A stretch of DNA of 64,000 bases, from positions 87,161,673 to 87,225,672 of the forward strand of contig CM031607.1 of the NCBI GenBank assembly GCA_018398815.1, written 5' to 3'. Source of the DNA: Conus ventricosus (lineage: Eukaryota > Mollusca > Gastropoda > Neogastropoda > Conidae). Within the stretch, counting starts at the first letter, position 1. Each line of letters starts with the position of its first letter. The notes beneath the pieces are model-generated. The model made no database searches. It was not told the origin of the DNA and saw nothing but the letters and a program-made list of their open reading frames with translations. Made by a program: the position numbers and the translations under genes. This document shows, piece after piece, positions 1 to 10,874 of the stretch.

Positions 1-2660
1 GAGGACTTTGATATTTATAGAAAGGACAGACTTGGAAAAAGAGGTGGGGGAGTCTTGATTGCCATTAGGAAGAACTTAGCCAGTGAGTTTTTATATCAAG
101 GCAAAAATAGTGAAAGTTTATTTGTAGGATTAATTTTAAGAATAAGAGACCTGTCATTGTTGGATCAGTTTACAGACCTCCAGACTCAGATGAAAATGTA
201 TGTTCGTCTATCTGCAGAGACATTTCTAATATTGTTTTGGCCAATAGGAAGGCAATATTATGGATTGGTGGAGACTTTAACTTACCAGATATTGATTGGA
301 GTGAAGATGCCATACTTGGTAATCAATACAGTAAAAATATTAATACTCAGTTTTTTGATGCCACCAAAGACCTTGGATTAGTACAGTCAGTTGAATCACC
401 AACTCGTGGTAAGGCATTCCTGGATTTATTTTTTACCAATTGTCCAGGCGCCTTAGGCAATCAGGAATTAATTGCAGGCCTGGGTGATCATGATATAGTT
501 CTCTTAGAGAGCAACTTTCAACCCTTTCGAAGAAAACCCCTAAACGTACCATCAGACTCTGGAACCAAGCAGATTTACCAAAATTGCGCAGGGATACTCG
601 TGATTTCAGCCGTCTTTTTTTGAGATCCCATAGTGTTAAAGATAATGTCAGTGACCTTTGGAAGTGTATAAAATCTAACTTGGAATTTATTATGGATGAC
701 AACATACCTACTAAAATAACTTCAAGCAAGAACCACCAGCCATGGATTACTACAAAAACTAAACGTTTGTTGAGAAGGAAACATCGTTTCTTTAAGAAAT
801 TGAAACTACATCCTAATTCAGAAAAATTACTGGTTAGGTATAAACATATTAAGAGACGGTGTCAGAGAGAATGTAGACTTGCTCACTCCAATTATGTTAA
901 TTCGATGATTTCGGAAGGTGATCATCAAAACAAGAAATTATGGTCTTACATAAGGGGTAAGAGACAGGACAACATTGGGATTCCAGACCTGAGAAACAAC
1001 CAGAATAACCTAATACAGGACCCTGAAGGGAAAGCAAACTTACTAAACAAGCAGTTTTGTTCAGTTTTCTCAAATCCCAAACCTTTAATTAATGTTAGAC
1101 TAAAGGATGATGATAAACTCCCTGAAATGCAAAACATCAAAGTAAACAAAGCAGGAGTATTTAAGTTACTGACCAATATCAATGAAAACAAAGCTACTGG
1201 TCCCGATGGCGTTCCTGGCAAGCTCTTAAAAATTATGTGCCAATGAATTGAGTGAGGTATACCAATTACTTTACCAAGCTTCACTGGACCAGGGAGTAAT
1301 ACCTGATGAGTGGCGAGATGCGAGCATTGTTCCCTTATTCAAAAAGGGTGACAAAACAAAAGCAGAGAACTATAGACCTGTATCTCTTACATCCATATCA
1401 GCTAAACTACTTGAACACATAATATATAGTAGCATAATGGACCATCTTGACAAATATGACTTCTTAAATATTCCCAGCATGGTTTTAGACAGCGAAGGAG
1501 TTGTGAGACTCAACTTATAACAACTCTCAATGATTTTAGTAACTGTTTAAATAACAGACAGCAAATAGATGCAATTTTATTAGACTTTTCTAAAGCCTTT
1601 GATAAGGTTGACCATGAGGGCCTGCTGCTTAAATTAGAACACATTGGCATTGACGGTTCTTTGCTAAAATGGGCTAGATCATTCCTCGTTGGGAGAACGC
1701 AGAAAGTTGTTGTGGAAGGGTCGTCATCCCATTGTAAACCAGTCTTGTCAGGTGTACCACAGGGAACTGTTCTGGGGCCCTTGTTTTTCTTAATTTATAT
1801 AAATGACATAAGTAGAAATCTCTCTCCTGGAACTACTATAAGGCTTTTTGCAGATGACAGTTTAGTATATAGAACAATCAGAAGCAAGAATGATACTCGC
1901 ATTCTACAAGAAGATCTAAACGCTTTACAAGAGTGGGAAAGAACTTGGAAAATGGAATTTCATCCCCAAAAGTGCCAAGTGTTGCGTATATGTAACAAAC
2001 GCTCACCAATTAGATCAGATTATTCTATCCATAATACTATTCTTAAAGAAACTAATGCTGCAAAATATTTAGGCGTGATTATAGATAGTCGTCTCAAATG
2101 GAAAGAACATTACAATTTAGTATGTAAGAAAGCAAATAACATCTTAGCTTTCTTATACAGGAACATCAATGACTGCCCCAAAAGGTTAAAGACGACTGCT
2201 ACAAAACACTGGTTAGACCAGTACTGGATATGGTTGCTCAGTTTGGGATCCTTACCATCTAAAGGACATTGATAACCTCGAAAAGATTCAGAAGAGAGCA
2301 GCACGGTTCGTAACAGGGAACCACATCAGAGAAAAGGGGAATACTAGGAAGAACATGAGGAAATTAGAATGGAAACCCTTAGAAGAGAGAAGAGCTTTTA
2401 TTAAACTTAACACCTTTTTCAAAGGCAGAGCTAAAGTAATTGATATTCCAATGGAACAACTAGTATTGAATAAAAGTAGCACCAGGAGTGGCGGTCAATG
2501 TTATACCATACCTGCATCAAATATTGACAGCCACTTACATTCTTTTTATCCCAGTTCTGTACGGCTGTGGAACTCACTGCCGGGTGCCATCAAGATTGCC
2601 ACAAGTGCAATCTCATTCAAGGGACAAATTGATTCGACAGTTTTGAGATCTGCATATTGA
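1..2660 (+). pseudogene. Broken LINE ORF2 (endonuclease + reverse transcriptase)
   Basis: Endonuclease motifs are GSVYRPP (around 155-185) and GGDFNLPDIDW (around 267-302). The reverse transcriptase begins near 1190 with KATGPDGVPGKLLK, then AENYRPVSLTS near 1365, LDFSKAFDKVDH near 1585, GVPQGTVLGPL near 1751 and the catalytic FADD at 1847-1858. The reading frame changes near 145, 570, 1237, 1477 and 2255, and each change is bridged by clear similarity on both sides. A C-terminal segment is open at 2355-2660 (SVRLWNSLP motif). Known role of the family: nicking genomic DNA and copying its own RNA at the nick. Five frameshifts mean no functional product is expected. Confidence 0.85.
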
Positions 2661-2880
2661 TGATTTTCTATTTTTTTTCCCCAGATATTTTATTATCACC
2701 TGGGCCTGAATTTGGCCATTGCTTTTAAATCGAGTGCGACCCCTTGTTGCCAAATTTGCTCCAGGGGCCAACAGTCAGAGTCGCACTGTTTTATGTTATT
2801 TTATTTTATTTTTAAATATGCGCGCTGGTGACCTACTCGTTTTTGAGTGAACCAGTATTTTAGGAAGAAGAAGAAGAAGA
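1..2880 (+). mobile_element. 5'-truncated-by-window non-LTR retrotransposon (Jockey/CR1-like), degraded
   Basis: The stretch encodes, in order, an AP-type endonuclease, a reverse transcriptase and a C-terminal domain, then an AT-rich 3' UTR ending in a GAA microsatellite (about 2866-2881). The window opens inside the endonuclease (motif RGGGVLIAI in the first 70 bases), so the 5' end is outside. The protein is spread over several frames, so this copy is dead. The 3' UTR carries a distinctive block at 2820-2866 that recurs inverted at 3625-3676, which helps define the 3' end. The clade is inferred from motif style only; a Jockey-superfamily or CR1-group element fits best. Confidence 0.85.
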
Positions 2881-3560
2881 AATAAAGCTAATAAAATGAT
2901 TGGTATAATTAAACGTACTTTTAGTCATATAGATAAAGATATTTTTACAAAAATATACAAGGCTTTCGTTAGACCTCATTTGGAATATGGCAATACAATT
3001 TGGTATCCTCGATTAAAGAGGCAGTCTGCTGCTTTGGAAAGAGCAACAAAGCTTGTAAAGAATATACAAAATCTTTCCTATGAAGGTAGGTTTAAAAGCT
3101 CTTGGACTGCCTACTCTAAAAACAAGACGAGTGAGGGGCGATTTGATCCAAGTCTATAAAATATTTAATTGTGTTGACAATATTCCTATTTCAAAATTTT
3201 TTACTGCATCAAGAGTTGATATTACCAGAAATAGTGTGGATAAAATTTATCATGAATATTATCGCACTAACCTAAGAAAATTCTCTTTTAGTAACAGAGT
3301 AACAAATCTTTGGAATAAATTAACCCCTAACATTAAATGTGCACAAAATACTAAACCGTTTCAAAAGCTCTATCGATGATAGTGTACTATTGAAGACTAT
3401 TTATTTTGACTAAGTATGATAAATAAAGACTTGAGCGAGTTAAAGACCTGACCGTGTGAAGACAGATAACATATAGAAGGGACATGTAAAGCCAGTTCTG
3501 GCTATAATTGCTAAAGGCAATTGTCCCTACAACCTAAACCTAAACCTAAACCTAAACCTG
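2881..3560 (+). mobile_element. 3' fragment of a second, different LINE
   Basis: Immediately after the GAA tail of the first LINE comes the C-terminal end of another reverse transcriptase: IKRTFSHIDKDIF, then VRPHLEYGNTIWYP, a pattern typical of LINE ORF2 downstream of the palm domain. Two frames cover it (2896-3110 and 3080-3376), so there is a frameshift near 3100. The coding part ends at a stop near 3377. The fragment ends in a short CCTAAA-type tandem (about 3531-3559), which I read as the element's 3' microsatellite rather than telomeric DNA. The 5' truncation is typical of incomplete reverse transcription. Confidence 0.75.
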
Positions 3561-3624
3561 ATGACCCCCCATTCCCATCCGTATGTTGGTATATGTTGAT
3601 TGACACTGTCTTAACTTCCTAAAA

Positions 3625-3676
3625 CTTCTTCCTAAAATACTGGTTCACTCAAAAACGAGTAGGTCACCAGCGCGCA
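3625..3676 (-). mobile_element. Inverted solo copy of the first LINE's 3' tail
   Basis: These 52 bases are nearly the exact reverse complement of 2820-2875 (the block containing GACCTACTCGTTTTTGAGTG followed by the GAA run). It is either a severely 5'-truncated insertion on the opposite strand or the tail of a non-autonomous partner element. With the copy at 2820-2880 it flanks the second LINE fragment in inverted orientation. Confidence 0.8.
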
Positions 3677-3846
3677 ATGTCATGAACAATGAAGAGAGTT
3701 ACTACAGTTAAACCAATCGTTCATTGATTCAGTCACGTTGACACAGAGGGGTTTCAAAAGTAACTGGGATCCGATTCTGTTTTGTTTCATTCCTTTCAAA
3801 ATCATTGACAAAATCCAGATTTACCAGTGAACTCTTCAGATGAAAG

Positions 3847-3923
3847 GAAAAGCAACTTTCTCAAAGTAGAAAATAATGCCATCCATTGCATATAATTCTG
3901 GAAATTTGAGAAAGTTGCTTTTC
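3847..3923. repeat. 19-bp perfect inverted repeat (hairpin)
   Basis: Bases 3847-3865 (GAAAAGCAACTTTCTCAAA) are the exact reverse complement of 3905-3923, with a 39-base loop. It could be the core of a short foldback transposon. No target duplication was recognised. Confidence 0.8.
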
Positions 3924-4373
3924 TCTAAGCAGAAGAATATAATAATTCACCACGAATACATAGTGGTGAATGTGGACTTTGTCAAATCATTGTTACAAAA
4001 CCTATAACTTTAAACTGGATCTGCTTAGTTCTACTGAGCAGCAACCACAATCATTTATGACTGCAACTGCGTCAAACAATAAAAGCCATAAAAAGAGGTT
4101 GGAAGGAATGGAGAAAGAGACAGTGAGAGAGAGAGAGAGAAGGCTGACCCAACCAAACAGAGGCAGAGAATGAGAAGAAAAAGGGTTGTCTAGGTCAGAC
4201 GGGGACCGATCATTGACCCCGTGCATGATGAAGTTTCAACCACTGCTGGCTGCTAGGAGTGAAGGCATGGGGTTGGTTTGTAGGCTGGAGGTCTGCCAGA
4301 GCCTTTCTAGAGAAGATTCTGTCAGAAAGGGACTTAGACAGTGTCTTTGCAAAGGATATTCTAGGGCAAAATT

Positions 4374-4428
4374 TACACACACACACACACATTCACACGC
4401 ACACACACACACACAAACACACACATAC
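4374..4428. repeat. CA microsatellite
   Basis: Imperfect (CA)n with a few TC and GC interruptions. The open frames over it are artefacts of the repeat. Confidence 0.9.
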
Positions 4429-5973
4429 AAAACAAGGTACAAAAAGTGAAAATAGACAAAGGTTTCAGTGTGTGTGACAAATTTTGTTAACTGTCACAAA
4501 TTATTAATACACATGTATGAAAATGCACAGAACGATACTCCCCAGACAGCCGTTAGTGTAGAAACAGAGTGACAGATTCTGCAGCTTATGATCATCTGGA
4601 CTTTTTTGTGTGCTTTTGTAATATTTGTGATGTCGGATGGAGATGTAATTGATGAAAGTTTTCTTCTATTTGGTACAGTGTGCTTGTTTTGCACCTTGGT
4701 TTAAGCAAACATATTTTTCCAAGGTTTCAGTCACATTGCAGTCTCGAGTCTGTTTCAATCTCCTTAATTGTAGGAGCCCCAACTTTACATGTTCGCTCAC
4801 CTTCAAACAGGATATCGCAATGTCATATTTTCTTTCCATCAAATATTAGCGTGTCTATGGTTTGATCAGAAAAGGCCTGAATGTTTTATAAAAGGTATGT
4901 CAAACCAGTGCATATTTTATGAAAGACAGGTCTGCAGAGATCCAGACTTTGGTGCATTTGCAGAACTGGAAAGAAGCTTTATAGGGTTCAGAGCAGGCTG
5001 CAAGCTTCTTTCACTAATTGATGTTTTGCCTTCTTGATTTTATCACCTTCATTTCACTATCGTCAGCCATATGACTTGTTTGATTAGAAAAAAGAATATA
5101 TTTGATACACATGTATGTATAAATCATACAGATTTACAGTCATAGACGATAAAAGGAAAGTTGTAGAGAGAAATGTAATTGTGTGTCAGTGTTACAACTG
5201 AGCTTGTATACATGTTTATGTCACTGTGTGTGTGTGTGTCTGTGTGTGTGCATTGCTTTTTTGTTTTGTGTTTGTTTCATTCTGAGCTTAAATGATGGAA
5301 TTTTCACTAGTTTCAGTTTCTCTAGTGTAAAACTCTTAGTTGTGCAGACAGCAGATTCATCCATCCAACCCTGCCATTCAGCAGGACCTATTTACTTAAT
5401 TAACCCTGCTATCTGAATGATAGGGAAAGTGTGTATGTTGCTGTCTTAACTTCAGGCGCATTGTCTACCATTGTTGCCATCACAGCTGACTTACATTCCC
5501 TATGACTGAGTGATTACCCTTCCAAAAATTTTATTCACCCACATCACATCCAATTACTTAGTATAAGAGAAGGTGCTTTCAAATCTAGCAGTACAAAAGA
5601 GAAAGAGTAAGATTAGTATGAACATGACCCATTGACCAGAACTTACCAGTTAAAGCGCAAATCTATTTTTATGATGTCCCCAACGTAGACATCTGTACCA
5701 GTAATGGGCAACAACTCATGTATGTATGTGTGTGTGTGTGCGCGGGCCTGTATGTGTTGTATGTGTGTGTGTACAAACCCTACTCAGCTGGTTAAACCAG
5801 TGTTACACTTCTCCACTCTAACCCATTATGTTTTCAAAGGACAGTTTTTTTAGTACATGTTTGACGTCCGCTTTCTGAAACAGAAGAATGAGCGCCAATT
5901 GAACACTCTTTAAAACTTTGTTCTTTTGTATGACAGACACAGGCAGAGCTTTTCTAGAGAGGCAGACAGAGAC

Positions 5974-6075
5974 ATGGAGATATCTTCCTGCGTGAAGGCT
6001 GTCGGCATGGCAGCCAAGCAGTACCACAACAACCCAGCACACAGCAATCATGGGTTACTTGCTGCCCAGCTGGAA
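5974..6075 (+). CDS. CIP2A: CIP2A exon 1 (start codon)
   Basis: Codes residues 1-34, starting MEISSCVKAV and ending AAQLE before donor GTAAGAG. The start is chosen because it matches the human N-terminus (MDSTACLKSL) without a gap, and the C-terminal LE before the intron also matches. It ends in phase 0. The exon is short and is covered by no long open frame, so homology and the good donor carry the call. Confidence 0.85.
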
Positions 6076-6334
6076 GTAAGAGTGCTGTGGTGGGGTTGAG
6101 TGCAATGGAAGCAATGGATAACTTCAATAAGACTTACAACACCTCCTTGTCACCCTCTGATAGCCTGGATGGATATATAAATTCATATAATTGTTCATTG
6201 AGCCTGACTTGTAATGATAAAGCTACACAATTACTTAATCTCAGGCTCCAGACCTGTTGCCCATATATTCCACCTGATTTACTTTCATTATTTTTTAAGT
6301 TGCATAGCGAGACGACTGCAGGCGGAAATCAAAA

Positions 6335-6710
6335 CAAATCTAAATAAATGTAAGCGAACCGCCCCAGAGAACGTGACAAACGCGTTACAAGACACAACAC
6401 AACGCGTTTCACCTCTTAGGGTCTTTGACAGGTGACAAATATAAACGAAATAAAACAACGAACATTCACTTAGCTTTGATCGCTCAGATCGCTTAAGGGT
6501 TCAGCGCAAGAAAGCAGGCTCCTTCAAAACGCCTTCACTTCCTGCGCGAACTCCTAAGCGATCTAAGCGATCAAAGCTACGTGAATTTACGATGTTTATC
6601 GTTAATATCATCCCCTGAAAAGACCTAAGATGTCGAAACGCGTTGTGTTTAGTCTGTTGGACTCTTTGTCCACGTACACTGGGCGGTTGGCTAACATTTA
6701 TTTTAAGATA
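6335..6710. mobile_element. Foldback MITE-like element in intron 1
   Basis: The two halves are imperfect reverse complements over about 180 bases each. Paired landmarks are AAATAAATG (6342) with CATTTATTT (6695), ACAACGCGTTT (near 6399) with AAACGCGTTGTG (near 6638), and TAGCTTTGATCGCT (near 6471) with AGCGATCAAAGCTA (near 6566). The loop is only a few tens of bases. No protein is encoded. A transcript of intron 1 would form a long hairpin. Superfamily is unknown because no target duplication was identified. Confidence 0.75.
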
Positions 6711-7403
6711 AGCTAATTTTATAAAAGTCAAGCAGCAATTTGATTTTCCATCATATTTTCATGTTCTGATGCAATTTAGAGTGATAAAGAACATTGTAGA
6801 TATGTACATCAGTTTTCAGGATAGAGCTTTGTTTGAAAGTGCTAAGCAAAAATTCGAATTCAAACCCTTAATATTCTGTTTGTATATATAAACATCGAGC
6901 AATTAATCCTGAATTAAAACTCGCATTAGATTCAAACCTAACTATATCATTTATAGTCCCCTCTGTATTGGCTGGGCTGTAAATTTATGATTAGAACATA
7001 ACAAGACAGAAAGAGATGGACCGACAGACTGACATAGAGAAGAGAATAACAGAGTGACAATCCTCCCCTATGACATCTCTACAATCCTCTTCCACTATGT
7101 CAGTCTGTCAGTCCGATCTCTTTCTGTCTCTGTTAAGACTGCATATTATATATCTTTTCAGAATGGAGTTTTTAGAGCTGTACTCCAGTTGGGTTTCATG
7201 TCTGCGTAGTCTCTTAAATACTGAAACATTGTGTGCTGTCTTGTACTCTTGAACTATTTCGTTTTGTGCTGTCTGTTTTTTATTGAATATAATGCGTTTG
7301 TTTTGTATTGGATATAATGCGTTTGTTTTTGTATTGAATATAATGCGTTTGTTTTTGTATTGAATGTAATGCCAGCATGGCTTCTGGCGTTCAGATGTTG
7401 CAG

Positions 7404-7553
7404 ACAGTGTGTGCTCGGAGCGAATCTCTGAAAGCTTTACGTCCAAATGAGATGTTGACGTTTGAGTGCCTGAACTGTCTGACGGACATCATCAACGATG
7501 CCAACAGCAAGCCAGGACTGGTTCTCCAGTGTCTGTACATCTTCGCTAACATG
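7404..7553 (+). CDS. CIP2A: CIP2A exon 2
   Basis: Residues 35-84, from TVCARSESLK to LYIFANM. The core MLTFECLNCLTDII aligns with human ILTSECLSCLVELL. The acceptor is the CAG at 7401-7403: with it the distance from exon 1 to MLT is 16 residues, against 15 in human. An upstream in-frame ATG at 7377 is therefore intronic. The donor is GTAAGG; phase 0 at both ends. Confidence 0.9.
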
Positions 7554-8117
7554 GTAAGGTGGTTTGTCTCTTGCTGTTCTGTTTGTTTCTCCATTTCTTT
7601 TTTTCTGAATCGTTTTTTTTCTTTTGCCTTGTTTGTCTCTCTGTGTGAAATTTTCTTTCTTTTTTCGTTTTTCTTACCTTCTGTTTTTCCATTTTGTCTT
7701 TCTTCCTGCTCTTTCTTCCTTCCTGTTCTTGCTTCTTGTTTCTGTCTTTCTCAGTTTCGTTTTTTTTTTTCTTTTTTGTTTCTCAATTTCTTTCTATTTT
7801 TTTTTTCTTAATGAATTTGCTTTGATTGTTACATTCGTTCATTCATACTGTATTAATCCACACTCCTTTATTCTTTGTTTTTATTGTCATTTTGATTCAT
7901 TTTTTTCTTTCTGTTTTTGTAAGAATGTTTTGCTTTGTTTCCTTGTTTAAGTAAGTGATACTGAAAGCAGTCAGATATACATGTCTGCTGCTTTTTTATG
8001 AAAAAGGTTTTCAAGTGTGTGTGAGTATGCGTGTGTGCATTTCTTCTTTGTGAAGAATCACGAACCCCAGTCTGACCTCTGCTGATTGCATGTGATTTGT
8101 CGTTGTGAACAGTGAAG
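7554..8117 (+). other. Intron 2, T-rich
   Basis: The first ~400 bases are very T-rich with frequent TTTCT runs, giving long but meaningless open frames. Nothing else is recognised. Confidence 0.7.
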
Positions 8118-8225
8118 GATGAGGAACTGTGCCAGATGATGCAAGAGTCTTGCAACATGGACCACGTGCTGGCTGGCATCTTGAAGACCTTTGGTGGCGC
8201 CCCGGAGGACAACCTCACTCTTGTT
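8118..8225 (+). CDS. CIP2A: CIP2A exon 3
   Basis: Residues 85-120. The block NMDHVLAGILKTF matches human NLNSVLAGVV. The acceptor is taken at AAG (8115-8117) because the AG five bases earlier would put a stop in frame. The donor is GTCAGT, weaker than consensus but the only one that keeps phase 0 with exon 4. Two residues fewer than human at the 5' edge leave some doubt about the exact acceptor. Confidence 0.85.
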
Positions 8226-8341
8226 GTCAGTGCCTGTTCAGATCTCTTTGTCCTTGGCTTGCGCTTGTCTGTCTGTTCTGGTTTTGTAGATTATAAAAGT
8301 CTGTTACTCCTAGGCGATAGACAAAGTACTGCAACTCTGAT

Positions 8342-8344
<3 letters not shown>

Positions 8345-8389
<45 letters not shown>

Positions 8390-8400
8390 GTGTGTGTGTG
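8345..8400 (+). repeat. TG microsatellite
   Basis: (TG)n of about 28 units with one or two C substitutions, in intron 3 about 120 bases after the donor. Confidence 0.95.
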
Positions 8401-8691
8401 CTATGAATGATTCTAGTTTCTACAGATTTTGATGTGCTTTGTGTGTGGGAGTGTGTTTGTGTATACAGGCCTAGTGATAGCGTTGAATCTTATCAGCTTT
8501 TCTTTGTGTTTTGATGTTCAGGTGGAATATGATAGAAACTTTTTTGTTATTGTTTTTGAGGAGTTTTAAAGAGTGGGAGAGAGAGGGGAGATGTGTCAAA
8601 GCTGTGGAAATGTATTTTTGCTGGCATTTAGGGGATAGTGGAAACACACTAACGAGCACAGAAGTAACGTGTCATTGTTTTTGTGTTTCAG

Positions 8692-8786
8692 TGTTTGCAG
8701 CTTCTGCAACGAATCACCTATGGACACAGGATCAGCTTCCATGAAAGTTTTGTTGATGAACTCATAAAATACCTCATTAAACAAAT
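8692..8786 (+). CDS. CIP2A: CIP2A exon 4
   Basis: Starts CLQLLQRITYG, matching human CIQLLQKLTYN, and ends in VDELIKYLIKQ plus two bases of the next codon. The acceptor is TTTGTGTTTCAG and the donor GTAAGT. It begins in phase 0 and ends in phase 2, fitting exon 5. Confidence 0.93.
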
Positions 8787-8808
8787 GTAAGTTCCCTGAA
8801 ATTGTTTT

Positions 8809-8993
8809 ACAAGTCTGAATTCCATATAAAACAAAAGAAACTGAACTGGTGTAGATGAACCTCTCAGTACAATAATGACATTCAAATCATTTTTAAAAAA
8901 TGATATAAACATGATTTGAATGTCATTATTGTATTGAGACGTTCATCTATGCCAGTTCAGTTTTCTTTTGTTTTATATGGAATTCAGACTTGT
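8809..8993. repeat. Near-perfect inverted repeat just after exon 4
   Basis: Arms of about 82 bases (8809-8890 and 8911-8993) are almost exact reverse complements around a 20-base AT-rich loop, for example ACAAGTCTGAATTCCATATA against its complement at the far end. It begins 22 bases after the exon 4 donor, so the pre-mRNA would form a long hairpin close to the splice site. Possibly a MITE. Confidence 0.9.
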
Positions 8994-10275
8994 CTGTTTT
9001 GTGAGTACCTGTTACAAATGAACACAAAGAAGAAAGAAAACCATTTTTATTTGAAGCTTTGATGTTGTGAATGCAAAGATGCACACAGCCGTTTTTGTTT
9101 TTCTTTTCTTTGACATGTTATATACAGCATGGCAACCTGCAGTGCTTCAGGTCCTTGCTGTTCTGTAAATCAGGGGAACAAACACCATCGATGCGATTCA
9201 ACAAACTGTGAGGCCATTTATACTTGCAACTTTTTCCGGGCTGAGTCTGGACTCTGTGCAAACTCGTGCGTTTACACAACAGAGATCCGCGCTGAAAAAT
9301 GGTCGCGCCCAGCCCTGATGCTGATGTGAGCTGGGCAGCACTCGGCGCGTGTCCGATTTCCAGAAATGTCTGGAATCTGCTCACCTCCTTCCCACCCCCC
9401 GGCTTTGGTGGGAGCAGGGAAGGGAGTGCTTGCGCTATTGAGGTCACTGCATGCGGAGGATTATTGCTACACGGTTGAAGGACGCGGGAACCAAAACAGT
9501 AAAAATGAATGGAGAGAATTGGGGTTGTTGTGTGGAATGAAGGTGAAACTAAGACCTTGATCTCAGTGTGGTCGGAAGATCACAAACAGGAAATCAAACA
9601 AAGCGAAAGGAAACATCTGTATTTTCGTGAAAGCCGTAACATTCTCCTTGAAGAGGATGGCATCAATTGCTCTGCTATCCAGGGTTGAGAAAAGATTTTT
9701 TTTTTAAATTGAGAGTGTCTAATATTTTGGGATGTGTGATTGTAAATGTTAAGTTATCAATTTCTTCCTGCATCTAGAGATTGTCTACTCTTGTCACTAT
9801 TTTGTTTGTAGTTATGATTGCACACAATGAGTGTTAGTATTAATCATCAACGTCTCCCTGCACCTTCATATTTTCTGCTGTTGCCACTGTGTTGTTAGTT
9901 ATCATGAATAGAAAGAACCTATTCATTCACTTTTTGTTTTTGATGATTATTTTTTCATCCTACCATTCCCCCTAATAAAAAAGAAATAAAAAAAGAAGTG
10001 ACGACTTTTGAAAATTTGAAGAGAAATGAATTGGTACATTGTGAGACCATCATTTGCTGCTCATAATTTATTCTTTGTGAAGTGAACAAACAGCTGGAGA
10101 CATGATGGAATTCTGTTGGTGTCAAGCACCACAACCTCTGGCTGAAAAGCATCTTGCAACGATAGTAAAGCATGAGGAACTGGATTGTTGCAAATGCAGA
10201 GAGAACTTTTTTTTTAAAAAAAGGTAGTTTGAAGTGTAGATGATTTCCCCTGATGTGGGGTGCTGTGGGTTTCAG
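8994..10275 (+). other. Rest of intron 4
   Basis: A GC-richer patch near 9160-9480 carries two open frames with no recognisable similarity; it may be an old repeat. Two loosely similar copies of a TTAGTTAT...CATCAACGTC-type segment occur near 9750-9910. No gene is supported. Confidence 0.5.
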
Positions 10276-10372
10276 CCTGTCGTCTCCCAGTGGGGTGACT
10301 CAGTCCTGCCTGGGGGTGTTGGCCAACCTGTGCCACGACAACTACCCCATCCAGGCCCGCATCAAGTCCATG
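10276..10372 (+). CDS. CIP2A: CIP2A exon 5
   Basis: Completes a split isoleucine codon and reads LSSPSGVTQSCLGVLANL, then CHDNYPIQARIKSM. Human has QSSEDELKMPCLGLLANL at this point. The acceptor is GGGTTTCAG and the donor GTGAGT. It enters in phase 2 and leaves in phase 0. Confidence 0.95.
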
Positions 10373-10400
10373 GTGAGTCACCTTTTTTTTTTTGATCGAT

Positions 10401-10450
<50 letters not shown>
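10401..10450 (+). repeat. Run of 50 consecutive G
   Basis: An uninterrupted G50 starts 28 bases after the exon 5 donor. It is a potential G-quadruplex in the pre-mRNA. Its true length cannot be trusted, because such runs are poorly resolved by any sequencing method. Confidence 0.9.
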
Positions 10451-10451
<1 letters not shown>

Positions 10452-10764
10452 TGTTGCATCATCTGTGCCCTCCAAATGTCAATATTGTTGCACCCTCATT
10501 CTGACTTCCCCTGTCATAGGTAGGAAATGTCACCATAGCTAATTTCTGAGTTCAAAGTGTTTTACGCCATTTTGCAAACTGATTTAGAAATGCTGAAAAC
10601 CGAAGTGCGTCCTTGACTTTTTACTTGCCGTATTATTCCAGAATGGAGCAACTAGATTTCAATTTTAAAGTCAGTTGGCAGGCCCTATATTCCAAAGCCC
10701 CTATACTCCAAAAATTAAGGTAATTATGTCATTTGCCTTCTTTGTTTTTCCGGACAACGTTCAG

Positions 10765-10874
10765 CAAGTGTACAAAACGCTGTGCAAGTTCTTTTCTGAT
10801 GAGACCTGACCACAGCTGTGTTTGCTCTGTCTGTGTTCATCAGCCTGTCTGTCACTGAAGAACTGGGAGACAAG
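10765..10874 (+). CDS. CIP2A: CIP2A exon 6, with a one-base frameshift
   Basis: Two overlapping frames are needed. The first reads QVYKTLCKFFSDE and hits a stop at 10807. The second, from 10803, reads DLTTAVFALSVFISLSVTEE to GDK before donor GTAGGC. Human continues through the same place ([20 protein letters not shown]). The pattern equals one missing base near 10803. A base-call error is the simplest explanation because the other exons found are almost all intact, but a real mutation is possible. The acceptor is uncertain: the CAG at 10762-10764 gives phase 0, but three or four residues conserved upstream (DNVQ) are then left out. Confidence 0.8.

Larger units (their letters stand above)
3677..5973. 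other. Upstream region of the CIP2A locus, no gene recognised
   Basis: No open frame here resembles a known protein. The segment holds a 19-bp inverted repeat (3847-3923), an AG-rich patch near 4100-4150, a CA microsatellite (4374-4428) and TG-rich patches near 5227-5251 and 5725-5775. The CIP2A promoter and 5' UTR should lie here or further upstream, but no promoter motif can be claimed. Confidence 0.5.

Noticed and set aside
3531..3559. CCTAAA tandem as an interstitial telomere
   Set aside because: Only about five units, placed exactly at the end of a LINE fragment, as LINE 3' microsatellites are.
7377..7403. ATG at 7377 as the CIP2A start
   Set aside because: Exon 1 at 5974 supplies a start matching the human N-terminus, and the spacing to the conserved MLT motif fits an acceptor at 7404.
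7570..7950. Phenylalanine-rich hydrophobic open frames
   Set aside because: They come from a T-rich intron and start inside exon 2's frame by reading through the donor.
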